From the NCBI GenBank assembly GCA_938010765.1, contig CALLVX010000039.1, positions 1-64,000 on the forward strand: DNA of 64,000 nt, in the 5' to 3' direction. The stretch comes from an uncultured Flavobacteriaceae bacterium (GTDB lineage Bacteria; Bacteroidota; Bacteroidia; Flavobacteriales; Flavobacteriaceae). The first letter of the stretch is position 1. Each line of letters opens with the position of its first letter. Under the pieces are notes generated by a model, which made no database searches, was not told where the DNA came from, and saw nothing but the letters and a program-made list of their open reading frames with translations. Of this stretch, positions 35,089-44,583 are shown piece after piece. The position numbers and the translations under genes were made by a program.

Positions 35089-36733
35089 TTATTTTGAAAG
35101 TTTTCCTTCGGAATACAGACGTCGAATTTCCTTTTTGTTAAACTTTCCTACGCTGGTTTTGGGGACTTCCTGAATAAAGATATACTGTTCTGGAATTTGA
35201 TATTTGGCAAAATCCTTCGCAAGAAAGGCCATCATTTCGTCAACAGACAGTTGTTCATTCTCCTTTTTCAATACAATACTAGCCAATGGCCGTTCTGACC
35301 ATGTATCATCTGGAATGGCTATAACTGCCGCCTCTTTGATTTTAGGATGCGACATTAAGGCCGACTCCAGCGCTACACTCGAGATCCATTCTCCGCCACT
35401 TTTTATAAGATCTTTTGTACGGTCGGTGATATGCATATACCCATCTGGATCAATGGTACTAACATCCCCTGTTTTAAACCATCCGTCTTCTGTAAAGTTA
35501 TCATGGTTGTCGGCCTTAAAGTAAGAACTTAATACCCAAGCTCCTCGAACCTGTAGCTCTCCCATTGAAATGCCATCTCTTGGGGCAACCGCGCCATCTT
35601 CCTTTACGATGCGCATTTCTATTCCTGGGAATTCGATTCCTTGCTTGCCCCGTATTCTTAGTTTTTCCTTTTCATCAAGGGTAGCATGCATTGGTTGTAA
35701 TCTTGATACCGTGCCTAAGGGAGAAGTCTCGGTCATACCCCATGCCTGTACTCCTCGAATACCGAAATCATTTTCAAAACCCTCTATTAAAGTTACGGGC
35801 AGCGCTGAACCGCCTACGACGTATTCTTCCAGTGCCAACGGTTCTATGGGCGGATTTTTTTTCATGGCTTCATACACGCCTAACCAAATGGTGGGCACTC
35901 CATTTGCTTTTGTAACTTTTTCCTTCTGCAGCATATCGATGATAGCATCTGGTTGCAAATGTATGGAGGGCAATACCATATCTGCCCCCTGATAAGATAC
36001 ACATATAGGGATACCCCCAGGCCATCACATGAAACTGAGGTACGATTAATAGTACAATATCTCGGTTGCTTATATTCGCCGCATTGGGCGATAGAATAGT
36101 AGCTGCATGAAGATAGGTAGAACGGTGCGAGTACAACACACCTTTTGGTAAACCCGTGGTGCCGCTTGTATAGCACATACCACATGCATCATTTTCATCG
36201 ATATGGGGCCATTCGAAAATGACTGAATGACCTTCTAGCAGGGTTTCATAATGAATGGTGTTACGTAATGTGGTGCTAAATTCAACAGGTGCATTGATAA
36301 TAATGTAATATTCCACCGTTTCTAGTTTATCGGCTATTTTTTCTAACAATGGTACCAAGGTAGCGTCGACAAAAATGACCTTGTCTTCTGAATGGTTAAT
36401 GATAAATTCTGTTTGCTGAGGGGACAAGCGAATGTTGATCGTATGGCAAATGGCACCCGTTCCTGGAATGGCATAATAAAGTTCAAGATGTTGGTAATGG
36501 TTCCAAGCATACGTACCTACCATGTCGCCTTTGGTAACTCCCAATTTTTGGGTGAGGGCATTGGCAAGCATTTTACAACGTTGATACAGGTCACGAATGG
36601 TATATTCATGCCGATCCCCGTTCGGGAGATGACTAATTATTTTTTTATGATGAAAGGCACTATTCCCATATTCAAGAATAGTGTTGGTCGTAAGCGGGTA
36701 ATTCATAATGAGTCCTTCCATGTTTTTTTGCAT
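35089..36733 (-). pseudogene. Long-chain acyl-CoA synthetase, interrupted by a frameshift
   Basis: Two overlapping frames together encode one AMP-dependent synthetase of about 547 residues, the normal length. The upstream frame (36733 down to about 35985) carries the P-loop YTSGTTGLPKG and PQFHVMAWGYPYMC. The downstream frame (from about 35985 to 35089) carries PTIWLGVYEAM, GWFKTGDVSTIDPDGYMH, DRTKDLIKSGGEWIS and the C-terminal catalytic Lys region TSVGKFNKKEIR. The break falls at a run of five G on the coding strand (plus 35985-35989). With four G the reading is continuous (...CILSGADMVLPSIHLQ). It is either a real frameshift, phase variation by slippage, or a homopolymer sequencing error. 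If intact it would activate fatty acids with ATP and CoA. Confidence 0.88.
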
Positions 36734-36820
36734 TAGCAGGTGCGTAAGCGTTTGGCACCTCTCTAAAGATATCGAATTTTAGATTATGGAAATGCAAACA
36801 AATTAAAGAGAAAAAACACC

Positions 36821-36900
36821 CATGTTACGCTGAGCCCTGAGGCTTCGCTCAGGAAAGGCCCGTTGAAGCGGGTCCTCGATAGGCTCGGACTGACGGTTTG
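36821..36900. repeat. REP-like imperfect-palindrome element
   Basis: The stretch CGCTGAGCCCTGAGGCTTCG ... CTCGGACTGACGG contains stem CCTGAG/CTCAGG around GCTTCG and stem CCCG/CGGG around TTGAAG. It has the TGAGC...GAAG...CTCGG...TGACGG style seen in widespread bacterial intergenic repeats. Only one copy is present in the window. It lies between the acyl-CoA ligase remnant and the GIY-YIG gene. Confidence 0.5.
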
Positions 36901-36988
36901 GATTTTATTTGGCGATCGATAAATAAATAAAACAATGTTCCTAAGAATCACAGGCTTATCCGAAGGGAAAAACGAGTTTTTTAGAAGT

Positions 36989-37339
36989 TCAATTAAACCA
37001 AACCGCATAGCCTTTACTTCGGAGCTCCAAGGCCAAGGTTTCTTCCATTTTAAGGGCTTCTGCCCTCGAAGTCAAGGGTGAAATATGTTGGTATAAGCTC
37101 GAACGCAGGTACATGCCGTATTTTTGAACAATCTTAGCAGAAAGTTTGTATCCCTTTTTATTTACATAGCCCGTTTTGTGCTGGTCAAAACGCTCCTTGG
37201 GAGTCTTGCTGGTCATACCCACATAAAGGCATTGTAATACCCCATTGAATTGTGGATTGGCCTCCCGAAAACGCCTGTCTTCGGTAAACACGCGTTTTGA
37301 CAGTTCTACTACATATATGCAATACTGGGTTTTGGGCAA
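36989..37339 (-). CDS. GIY-YIG domain protein
   Basis: 116 residues. It has the GIY-YIG core in the form CIYVVEL (about 7-13) and LYVGMTSKTPKERFDQHKTG (about 38-57), with the catalytic-type Arg and downstream Glu (MEETLALELRSKGY) in place. It is a stand-alone small nuclease-type domain like the UvrC N-terminus or YhbQ, of unknown role, possibly DNA repair. There is no DNA-binding extension. No relation to its neighbours is evident. Confidence 0.8.
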   Translation of the reverse strand: MPKTQYCIYVVELSKRVFTEDRRFREANPQFNGVLQCLYVGMTSKTPKERFDQHKTGYVNKKGYKLSAKIVQKYGMYLRSSLYQHISPLTSRAEALKMEETLALELRSKGYAVWFN

Positions 37340-37395
37340 AATTGTTTGGTATATTAAAGTTGTGCGTGCTCAGGGTTTTAATTCAATACAGGCCC

Positions 37396-38805
37396 TTATT
37401 CTTCCCATTCCGTATGGAAAACGCCCGCTCTATCCAAACGCTCATAGGTATGTGATCCAAAATAATCCCGTTGTGCCTGGATTAGGTTTAAAGGCAGTCT
37501 AGAGGAAGTATAGGCGTCAAAATATGTCAGCGAATTTGAGACACCAGGTAACGGGATGCCGTTCGCTGCTCCATATGCTACTAACTTCCGAGCTGAACCA
37601 ACCGTTCCTCGTACTTTTTCAATAAAAGAGGGGGAGAGTAATAAATTAGGCAAGGAAGCATCCACTTTAAACGCCTCTGTAATATCTGCTAAAAGCCCGG
37701 CTCTGATGATACAGCCTGCTCGCCAGATTTTAGCGATAGTAGCAATGTCTACATTGTAACCGTATTCTTTAGAGGCATCGGCCAATTGATGTAGCCCTTG
37801 CGCATAAGTGATGATAAAAGAGAAGTAGAGGGCCTCTTCGGTCAATTTTTTCAGCACATCTTTGTCCATAGAGCTTACTTTTGGCCTGTCATATACGGCA
37901 TCTGCTTTGATGCGTTCGCTTTTAAGAGCCGAAATCTCGCGCATGCTTACTGCAATGTCAATAGAAGGAACAGGGATACCAAGGTCCATCGCGTTTTGGG
38001 AGGTCCATTTTCCGGTACCTTTCTGTTTGGCCTTATCCAGTATTTGGTCGACCAAGTGGCCATCACCCAATTCATCTTGTTGTTCAAAGATTTCGGAAGT
38101 GATTTGCACAAGGAACGACTGTAATCGGCCTTCGTTCCATGTTTTGAAGGTGGTATGTAATTCTTCGTTGCTGAAGTCTCCTCCTTTTTTTAGTACGTCA
38201 TAGATTTCCGAAGTGAGTTGCATAAGGCCATACTCAATCCCGTTATGCACCATTTTTACATAGTTCCCTGCCGATTTAGGGCCTAAATAAGCTACACAGG
38301 GTTCTCCTTTGTATTTGGCAGATACTGCTTCGAAAATTGGTTGTACGGCAACATAGCCTTCTTTTGATCCTCCCGGCATGATACTGGGGCCTTTGCGAGC
38401 TCCCTTGGCACCTCCGGAAACGCCTGCTCCAAAAAAATGTATTCCTTTTTCGCTTAAGTAAGCTTCACGGCGGTCGGTATCGGTAAAGAACGAATTTCCA
38501 CCATCTATAATAATGTCGCCTTTATCGATATGTGGCAAGAGCCCCTCAATAACGGCATCTACGATTTTACCTGCGGGAACAAGCATCATTATTTTTCGTG
38601 GTTTGGCCAAGGCCTTTACAAAGGTGGCTATATCGGTTGTCGCATTTACTTTGGTCAAATCACCGCCTTCTTCCTTTAAGGCATTCACCTTCTCATCATC
38701 CAGATCATTGCCGAAAGACGAAAAGCCATTGTCTGCGACATTGAGTATAAAATTACGTCCCATGACCCCTAGGCCGATTAAACCAAAATCGTATGCTTGC
38801 TCCAT
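37396..38805 (-). CDS. gnd: 6-phosphogluconate dehydrogenase, decarboxylating
   Basis: 469 residues, full length. Rossmann motif GLIGLGVMGRNF (8-19) with the NADP-type loop, substrate motif GAGVSGGAKGARKGPSIMPGG (about 126-146), catalytic KMVHNGIEYG (Lys about 184) and the C-terminal helical domain ending FHTEWEE. It oxidises 6-phosphogluconate to ribulose 5-phosphate, CO2 and NADPH. It is divergent from zwf-pgl with 156 bases between, so the whole oxidative pentose phosphate branch is here. Confidence 0.97.
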   Translation of the reverse strand: MEQAYDFGLIGLGVMGRNFILNVADNGFSSFGNDLDDEKVNALKEEGGDLTKVNATTDIATFVKALAKPRKIMMLVPAGKIVDAVIEGLLPHIDKGDIIIDGGNSFFTDTDRREAYLSEKGIHFFGAGVSGGAKGARKGPSIMPGGSKEGYVAVQPIFEAVSAKYKGEPCVAYLGPKSAGNYVKMVHNGIEYGLMQLTSEIYDVLKKGGDFSNEELHTTFKTWNEGRLQSFLVQITSEIFEQQDELGDGHLVDQILDKAKQKGTGKWTSQNAMDLGIPVPSIDIAVSMREISALKSERIKADAVYDRPKVSSMDKDVLKKLTEEALYFSFIITYAQGLHQLADASKEYGYNVDIATIAKIWRAGCIIRAGLLADITEAFKVDASLPNLLLSPSFIEKVRGTVGSARKLVAYGAANGIPLPGVSNSLTYFDAYTSSRLPLNLIQAQRDYFGSHTYERLDRAGVFHTEWEE

Positions 38806-38961
38806 GAATTTTAAAGATTTGTTACAGTTGGTATCGATTGATTCAAAATTAAATGAAAATATTCAGTTTTGATCTCCTTTGGCTTGGAAACTCCTTGAGG
38901 ATGGCTATATTTAAAAATAAGTTATGAATAGCTCTAAAGAACATGTTACAGAATTAAGTAA

Positions 38962-40491
38962 ATGAAAAAGACAGAAAATCAAATGCTCATTATTTTTGGT
39001 GCTTCGGGCGATCTCACTGCTCGTAAACTGGTGCCTGCCATCTATAATTTGTTCAAGGATGGACATTTGCCCGAACATTTCGTAGTGCTTGGGGCAAGTA
39101 GATCAAATCTAACCGATGCCGATTTTAGACAACGGGTAGTCTTGGAGAGCAAGTATTTAAAAAAGGATGTTGAAAGGGAAACGGCAGAAGTTATCGAGTC
39201 GTTTGCCAACAAAATTTTTTATACGGATCTGGGAAAAGAATATGATACGGATTATAGTTCACTGGCGAATCGTATATCGGATTTAAATCGGGAATATAAA
39301 ACGGACGAAAATTATGTTTTTTACCTTTCAACACCCCCTAGTTTATACCAGGCGATCGCCAAGAACATTTGTGAACAGGACTTGTCTTCGGAAACCACTG
39401 GTTGGAAGCGATTGATTGTCGAAAAACCCTTTGGCTATAGCCTGGAGAGCGCCAAGCAACTCAATGAAGGGCTTCATCAATATTTTAAGGAATCGCAGAT
39501 TTATAGAATCGACCATTATTTAGGGAAAGAGACTGTGCAGAACCTATTGGTGACCCGTTTTGCCAATAGCATTTTTGAGCCTTTGTGGAACCGCAATTAT
39601 ATTCACCATGTAGAGATTACCAATGCTGAAAGTGGTGGTGTAGAAAAACGTGGAGGATATTATGATAAGTCGGGAGCGCTTCGGGATATGTTTCAAAACC
39701 ATTTGCTACAGATCGTATCGCTGGTGGTGATGGAACCACCTATCGGAGCCAATGCGGAAGAAATAAGAAATGAGAAAGTAAAGGCGTTAAAATCGCTTCG
39801 TATAATGCGAGATGCTGAAACATTGCACCAAAATACGATTCGTGCCCAGTACATAGCTTCTACGATCAACGGGGAAAAAGTAAAAGGCTACCGAGAAGAA
39901 GAGGAAGTAGATCCTGAATCGAAAACTGAGACCTACGCTGCCATCAAATTTTTTGTAGACAATTGGCGATGGGCCGATGTACCCTTTTATGTGCGTACGG
40001 CCAAACGCATGCCTACGAAAGTGACCGAAATAGTGATTCATTTTAAGTCGCCGCACCATCAGATTTTCAGAGATGCGGGTATGAACGACAAGGATAACAA
40101 ATTGGTGATACGTATACAGCCAGATGAAGGTATTTTGATCAAGTTCGGAGTGAAAGTGCCGGGACAAGGATTCAAGGTAGAGCGTGCAAACCTCGATTTC
40201 TACTATTCGAGCCTTACTGAAACCAATGTAATGGAGGCGTATGAACGTTTGTTGTTAGATGCCATGCAAGGCGATGCCACCCTCTATGCCCGTGCTGATG
40301 AGGTCGAAGCGGCATGGGAATTTGTGGATCCCATCTTAGAATATTGGAAAAGTTCCGACGAAAAAGTCTACGGGTATTCCGCAGGAGTTTGGGGCCCGGA
40401 GAATGGGGATGATCTAATGGAGGATTTAGGAACATGGCGCAATCCGAGCGAAAACTTGGCAGATGATCCAGGTTTTTGTGTAATATGTTAA
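38962..40491 (+). CDS. zwf: Glucose-6-phosphate 1-dehydrogenase
   Basis: 509 residues. N-terminal Rossmann motif IIFGASGDLTARKL (about 10-23), the active-site motif RIDHYLGKE (about 182-190, containing the substrate Lys and the catalytic His region) and the EKPFG loop (about 154) are intact. First step of the oxidative pentose phosphate pathway: glucose 6-phosphate to 6-phosphogluconolactone with NADPH. It is followed after 28 bases by pgl, forming an operon. Confidence 0.97.
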   Translation: MKKTENQMLIIFGASGDLTARKLVPAIYNLFKDGHLPEHFVVLGASRSNLTDADFRQRVVLESKYLKKDVERETAEVIESFANKIFYTDLGKEYDTDYSSLANRISDLNREYKTDENYVFYLSTPPSLYQAIAKNICEQDLSSETTGWKRLIVEKPFGYSLESAKQLNEGLHQYFKESQIYRIDHYLGKETVQNLLVTRFANSIFEPLWNRNYIHHVEITNAESGGVEKRGGYYDKSGALRDMFQNHLLQIVSLVVMEPPIGANAEEIRNEKVKALKSLRIMRDAETLHQNTIRAQYIASTINGEKVKGYREEEEVDPESKTETYAAIKFFVDNWRWADVPFYVRTAKRMPTKVTEIVIHFKSPHHQIFRDAGMNDKDNKLVIRIQPDEGILIKFGVKVPGQGFKVERANLDFYYSSLTETNVMEAYERLLLDAMQGDATLYARADEVEAAWEFVDPILEYWKSSDEKVYGYSAGVWGPENGDDLMEDLGTWRNPSENLADDPGFCVIC

Positions 40492-40519
40492 TTGAGGATA
40501 TTAATGGAATATATTTCGA

Positions 40520-41233
40520 ATGAAACTAAAAATTGCGACTACTAAAAGCGATCTAGCGCTAGACTTTGCCCGTTATTTGGCCATTGTGATTGCCGCTCGA
40601 GATGAGGTGCATATCGCGCTATCGGGCGGGAGTACGCCCAAGGTAGTATTCGACGAACTGGCTGCCAATTTTCAACCAGACATTGATTGGAGCAAGGTTC
40701 ATCTTTATTGGGGTGATGAGCGATGTGTGCCGCCCGAAGATGGGCAGAGCAACTATAAAATGACGCTAGACCATCTTATTTCTAAGATTCAGATTCCTAT
40801 AACTAATATTCACCGAGTATTCGGGGAAAATGCACCTTCAGAGGAAGCAAAACGATATGGGAAGCTATTGCATGAAAAGCTTCCGAAGGTGAAAGGATTG
40901 CCCCAGTTTGATTTGGTCATTTTAGGAATGGGGGATGATGGGCATACTGCTTCCATTTTTCCACATGAAATCGAATTGTGGCAATCCGAACGTTATTGTG
41001 AGGTGGCAACGCATCCGGAGAGCGGACAAAAACGAATCACCATTACAGGTAAGTTGATCAATAATGCCGGGATCGTTGCTTTTTTGGTTACCGGAGATAA
41101 CAAAGCTGAAAAGGTAAAAGAACTTGTAAATAGGGAAGGAGCCTATCAAAGTTATCCCGCCAGTTTGGTGGCCCCGACCACCGAAAAACTTTTGTGGTTT
41201 TTAGATGAGGCCGCGGCCGCAGGACTTACTTGA
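40520..41233 (+). CDS. pgl: 6-phosphogluconolactonase
   Basis: 237 residues of the DevB/Pgl type. ALSGGSTPK (33-41) forms the phosphate-binding loop; HLYWGDERCVPPEDGQSNYKM (about 67-87) and LGMGDDGHTASIFP (about 135-148) are the other family signatures. It hydrolyses the lactone made by Zwf. It lies directly downstream of zwf, and its last 8 bases overlap the convergent thioesterase gene. Confidence 0.95.
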   Translation: MKLKIATTKSDLALDFARYLAIVIAARDEVHIALSGGSTPKVVFDELAANFQPDIDWSKVHLYWGDERCVPPEDGQSNYKMTLDHLISKIQIPITNIHRVFGENAPSEEAKRYGKLLHEKLPKVKGLPQFDLVILGMGDDGHTASIFPHEIELWQSERYCEVATHPESGQKRITITGKLINNAGIVAFLVTGDNKAEKVKELVNREGAYQSYPASLVAPTTEKLLWFLDEAAAAGLT

Positions 41234-41771
41234 GTTCAATTTTAAGGTTTTCGTTACTGAGACCCTCGGTATACTGTTTAGAATCAAAGTGGTTTTCGTC
41301 AAACTGCGTATCTCTTTTAAAAGCGGCTTCTTTACGAAACTTACTTCGTGCAAACCGTCGAATTCCCTGTTCGTCCTGTATCAAAAGTCCAGGAACCTGA
41401 CTGCTATTTCCATCTTCATCTTTTGCGACCATCGTGAAATAAGAGGAGTTGCAATGCCTCTTTTTACCGGTAGTAATATTTTGTGACTCTACGCGAACAC
41501 CCACTACCATTGAAGTACGCCCCGTATAGTTAATAGCGGCCTTTAAAGTGAGTAGCTCGCCCACTTCCACAGGGCTTAAAAAATCGACCCTGTTTACCGA
41601 AGCGGTTACACAATATTGCCTCGAATGTTTGGATGCACAGGCAAATGCAATCTGATCCATTAAGCTTAGGATATGCCCGCCATGTATCTTGCCTCCAAAG
41701 TTGGAGTGGGATGGTAGCATCAACTCTGTAATTGATAATCGAGATTCCCTAGCTGTTTTAAACTCTTTCAT
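41226..41771 (-). CDS. Acyl-CoA thioesterase (hotdog fold, YciA/BACH type)
   Basis: 181 residues. The core LMLPSHSNFGGKIHGGHILSLMDQIAFACASKHS (about 17-50) and VDFLSPVEVGELLTLKAAI (about 62-80) are the acyl-CoA hydrolase hotdog pattern, with the catalytic-type Asp in LMDQ. The C-terminal 45 residues (FARSKFRKEAAFKRDTQF ...) are a charged extension common in this group. It hydrolyses acyl-CoA to free acid; the chain-length preference is not predictable. Convergent with pgl. Confidence 0.88.
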   Translation of the reverse strand: MKEFKTARESRLSITELMLPSHSNFGGKIHGGHILSLMDQIAFACASKHSRQYCVTASVNRVDFLSPVEVGELLTLKAAINYTGRTSMVVGVRVESQNITTGKKRHCNSSYFTMVAKDEDGNSSQVPGLLIQDEQGIRRFARSKFRKEAAFKRDTQFDENHFDSKQYTEGLSNENLKIELK

Positions 41772-41862
41772 CTGTAGATTTTTGCTTTTTTATTCGGGAG
41801 ACTATAATTCGCCAATGAATAGTTAGGTAAGCACCTAAAATGTGGTGGCGCATTTCAGACCA

Positions 41863-42228
41863 TTAGTTCCTTAAATGTGGCGACTGCTCCTTTTCAACCT
41901 TGGTAACAAAATACTTGGTGTCCCCTAACCAAAAAAAAGTGGCAAAGCGTTCCGTATAATGTAATTTCACATAGTTTCCTTGATACTCTTGTAGCTTACG
42001 AATAACCTCTTTGTCCTTGTCCAATACCGAGAAAGGGAAGATCTGTGCACCAGATATACCTTGGCTCATTTCTCCTTCCCAAGTTTTGACCACCACGCCT
42101 TTGTGACTAACTTTAATTAGTTCACCCGAGCGTACACCTTCACTATAGGGTACAAAATAGATAAAGGCATAGTAGATGGCCATTATGGCGATTATTCCAA
42201 GAATTCCTATTACAATTACTTTTTTCAT
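41863..42228 (-). CDS. Small membrane-anchored protein, function unknown
   Basis: 121 residues. One N-terminal transmembrane segment (about 4-27, VIVIGILGIIAIMAIYYAFIYFV) is followed by YSEGVRSGELIKVSHKGVVVKTWEGEMSQG and KLHYTERFATFFWLGDTKYFVTKV. This is a conserved flavobacterial small protein with no catalytic motif. The GELIKVSHKG...KTWEGE pattern is distinctive, but I do not know its role. I recall related genes labelled 6-phosphogluconate dehydrogenase in some genomes; nothing in the sequence supports that. Confidence 0.65.
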   Translation of the reverse strand: MKKVIVIGILGIIAIMAIYYAFIYFVPYSEGVRSGELIKVSHKGVVVKTWEGEMSQGISGAQIFPFSVLDKDKEVIRKLQEYQGNYVKLHYTERFATFFWLGDTKYFVTKVEKEQSPHLRN

Positions 42229-42343
42229 CTAAAATTGAATTAATAAACAGTATACAGAAATAAGTTAACAGTACTCAGAAGTGAGTATTTGGTAAACAAC
42301 ATTTCTAATTTTTTGCTGGATTCGATATTTGAATTTATTTTTT

Positions 42344-42385
42344 TCTCTAATCTCTAATCTCTAATCTCTAATCTCTAATCTCTAA
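42344..42385. repeat. Tandem heptamer array, six copies of TCTCTAA
   Basis: Six perfect copies of TCTCTAA run from 42344 to 42385. The rmuC stop codon (minus TAG, plus 42382-42384) lies inside the last copy, so the array is the 3' untranslated region of rmuC. Perfect identity of the units suggests recent expansion. Confidence 0.9.
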
Positions 42386-43722
42386 CCAGAAATCTCTTCA
42401 AAATCATCTTCCTGAGCGCGTTTTAAAATCGGATCCGGAATCGATTTTTTCGCTTTGGCGCCCATCTTCTTTAGTTTTTCAATACTTACGACAATATTTC
42501 CACGGCCTTCTACAAGTTTGTTCATAGCGCCCTTGTACTCCGATTTCGCCTCATCCATCTTCTTGCCAACCCTGGTAAGGTCGTTTACGAAACCTTCGAA
42601 TTTATCGTAAAGGGCACCGGCCTGCCGTGCAATTTCCAGCGCGTTTCGTTGCTGTTTTTCATTGTTCCACATACTATCTATCGTACGAAGTGTTGCTAGT
42701 AGGGTAGAGGGAGTCACGATGACTATATTTTGTTCGAAAGCTTTATTGTACAGTAAATTATCATTGTTGATGGCGATTGCAAAGGCGGGTTCTATGGGCA
42801 CGAACATCAGCACAAAATCCGGACTCTCCATTTCATAGAGGTCTTCGTATTTTTTCGCTGATAATTGGTCTACGTGTTTTCGTAACGAATTAATGTGGTC
42901 CTTTAAAAATCGGGCCTTCAATTCGCTATCCTCTTCGTTTACATGGCGTTCATAGTCGGTAAGCGATACTTTTGAATCGACGACCATCTTTTTTCCGTCC
43001 GGCAGGTGTATGATAACGTCGGGAAGTACCCTAGATCCGTCTGCCAAAGTGAAACTTTGCTGTACGGTATATTCCCGATCCTTTTCCAAACCAGATTTTT
43101 CGAGGACCCGCTCCAACACCAACTCCCCCCAATTCCCTTGCATTTTACTATCGCCTTTTAGCGCTTTTGTAAGGTTTTCGGCCTCTTGGGTGATCTTTAG
43201 ATTTTGCGACTGCAGGTTCAATAACTGTTCCTTTAAGGCAGAATGGATGCTAATATTTTCTTTCTGACTTTCTTCCACCTTTTTTTCAAACAGTTGGATT
43301 TTTTCATTCAGGGGAGTCAAGATATCCTTAATGTTCTTCTCATTACGCTCAGTGAACTTTAGACTCTTTTCTTCCAATATCTTATTGGCGAGGTTTTCGA
43401 ACTCTTTGGTAAACTTTTCTTGTAGTTTTTCGACCTCCTCTTTCTGTTCCCTATTTTTCAGGCGAAGGTTTTCCATATCCGCTTCATACCGCACTAGCTG
43501 GTTGCCGAGCTGTTCCTTTTCAAGCTGTAGTTGGGTTTTGTTTTCTTCGGAAGTACTTAGTCTTTCTTCTAATGATGACAGGCTTTGACGAAGTTGTTGC
43601 TCCCGTTCCTCTAAGGTACTTTGGTTCGATTGGGTTTTTAACTTTTGGATGTAAACACCGAGAAAATAACCCGCTGCCAAACAGAGTAGGCCTACCAAAA
43701 GATATATAAGAAAGTCGTTCAT
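42382..43722 (-). CDS. rmuC: DNA recombination protein RmuC
   Basis: 446 residues from MNDFLIYLLVG; the frame is open 17 codons further but this Met precedes the N-terminal transmembrane anchor (about 4-22). A long Glu/Gln/Lys-rich coiled coil (about 30-190) leads to the RmuC core. Its signatures are MQGNWGELVLERVLEKSGL, GSRVLPDVIIHLPDGKKMVVDSKVSL, PDFVLMFVPIEPAFA and NIVIVTPSTLLATLRTI. The core has a restriction-endonuclease-like fold, and RmuC limits DNA inversions and rearrangements at repeats. Monocistronic on the minus strand. Confidence 0.9.
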   Translation of the reverse strand: MNDFLIYLLVGLLCLAAGYFLGVYIQKLKTQSNQSTLEEREQQLRQSLSSLEERLSTSEENKTQLQLEKEQLGNQLVRYEADMENLRLKNREQKEEVEKLQEKFTKEFENLANKILEEKSLKFTERNEKNIKDILTPLNEKIQLFEKKVEESQKENISIHSALKEQLLNLQSQNLKITQEAENLTKALKGDSKMQGNWGELVLERVLEKSGLEKDREYTVQQSFTLADGSRVLPDVIIHLPDGKKMVVDSKVSLTDYERHVNEEDSELKARFLKDHINSLRKHVDQLSAKKYEDLYEMESPDFVLMFVPIEPAFAIAINNDNLLYNKAFEQNIVIVTPSTLLATLRTIDSMWNNEKQQRNALEIARQAGALYDKFEGFVNDLTRVGKKMDEAKSEYKGAMNKLVEGRGNIVVSIEKLKKMGAKAKKSIPDPILKRAQEDDFEEISG

Positions 43723-43788
43723 TCGTAGTTGATAGTCTTCGAAGTAAAGATACAAGATTGATAATAAAACCAATCGTTCTCCGACAGC

Positions 43789-44580
43789 TTACTTTTCAAT
43801 CCTGAAAGATCCTGATTCTGGGTCAAAAGAAACCGTATCAGATGGGAAAAGTTTTTCGAACTGCCCTTGCGCGATCAACTCGGAAGGTTCCCCGAACGGA
43901 TTGTCGCTTCCGTTTAGTATCAATAATTTATCGCAAACCTGTAAGGTCATTTCAATTTCATGACTGGTAAAAAGTACCGTTTTCTTTGTTTTATATGCGA
44001 TAGATTTCAGTAGTTTTAGAATTTTTACCTTATGGTAAAGATCTAGGTGTGTCGTTGGTTCATCTAATAAGATTACAGCAGTGTCTTGTGCCAAGGCCCT
44101 TGCGATCATGACCCGTTGCAACTGCCCATCGCTTAGTTCATAACATTTTTTTTGATGCAGTTCATTCAATTCAAGCATCGTTAAGGCGCTTGAAACATGG
44201 GTTTTATCTTCTTTGGAAAGTGTGCCGATCCAATTCGTATACGGCTGCCTGCCCAGGGCTACCAATTCTAAAACGGTCATATTCTTAGCAGCAATTGGCT
44301 CTGTTAATACCAAGCTTACGGAAGCCGCAAGTTCTCTTGGTTGATAGCGTTCTAAAGCACGTTCTTTTAATTGTATGGTTCCCGAAATTTTGGGTTGTAC
44401 ATTTCCCAAAGTTCGTAAGAGGGTAGATTTACCAATTCCGTTGACGCCCACAATGGCGGCTAAATTTCCTGGGGAAAGCCGAAAGTTGATCCCTGAAGTA
44501 ATGGGGGTCGATTGATACCCGATTACTAAATCAGTGACCTCTAAAGCTGTATTATGCTTGTTTGAATCGATTTTCTTTAA
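43789..44580 (-). CDS. btuD: ABC transporter ATPase of the B12 importer (BtuD-like), start codon unclear
   Basis: FecE/BtuD-type ATPase: Walker A GVNGIGKST, signature LSDGQLQRVMIARALAQ, Walker B AVILLDEPTTHLD, H-loop VLFTSHE. The frame is open from about 44583 and the sequence KKIDSNKHNTALEVTDLVIG is what an ABC N-terminus should look like. Yet between the in-frame stop at 44584-44586 and Walker A there is no ATG or TTG, and the only GTG (44449-44451) falls right at Walker A and would delete the first strands. I place the start near the TTA at 44578-44580. A copy of the dispersed repeat begins immediately upstream. It is probably the ATPase partner of btuC; expression may be impaired or use a rare start. 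Confidence 0.82.
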   Translation of the reverse strand, partial: LKKIDSNKHNTALEVTDLVIGYQSTPITSGINFRLSPGNLAAIVGVNGIGKSTLLRTLGNVQPKISGTIQLKERALERYQPRELAASVSLVLTEPIAAKNMTVLELVALGRQPYTNWIGTLSKEDKTHVSSALTMLELNELHQKKCYELSDGQLQRVMIARALAQDTAVILLDEPTTHLDLYHKVKILKLLKSIAYKTKKTVLFTSHEIEMTLQVCDKLLILNGSDNPFGEPSELIAQGQFEKLFPSDTVSFDPESGSFRIEK

Positions 44581-44583
44581 ATT

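Noticed and set aside
36821-36900. REP-like element as a fourth copy of the dispersed repeat
   Set aside because: It lacks the CTCGATAATCGAG head and the TGTTAAA and TTCCTT segments; it is a different repeat type.
41722-41740. GATAATCGAGATT inside the thioesterase gene matches the head of the dispersed repeat
   Set aside because: Only 13 bases match, it is within conserved coding sequence and lacks the rest of the element, so it is a chance match.
41863-42228. Annotation of the small membrane protein as 6-phosphogluconate dehydrogenase
   Set aside because: It has no Rossmann or active-site motif; the real gnd is at 37396-38805.
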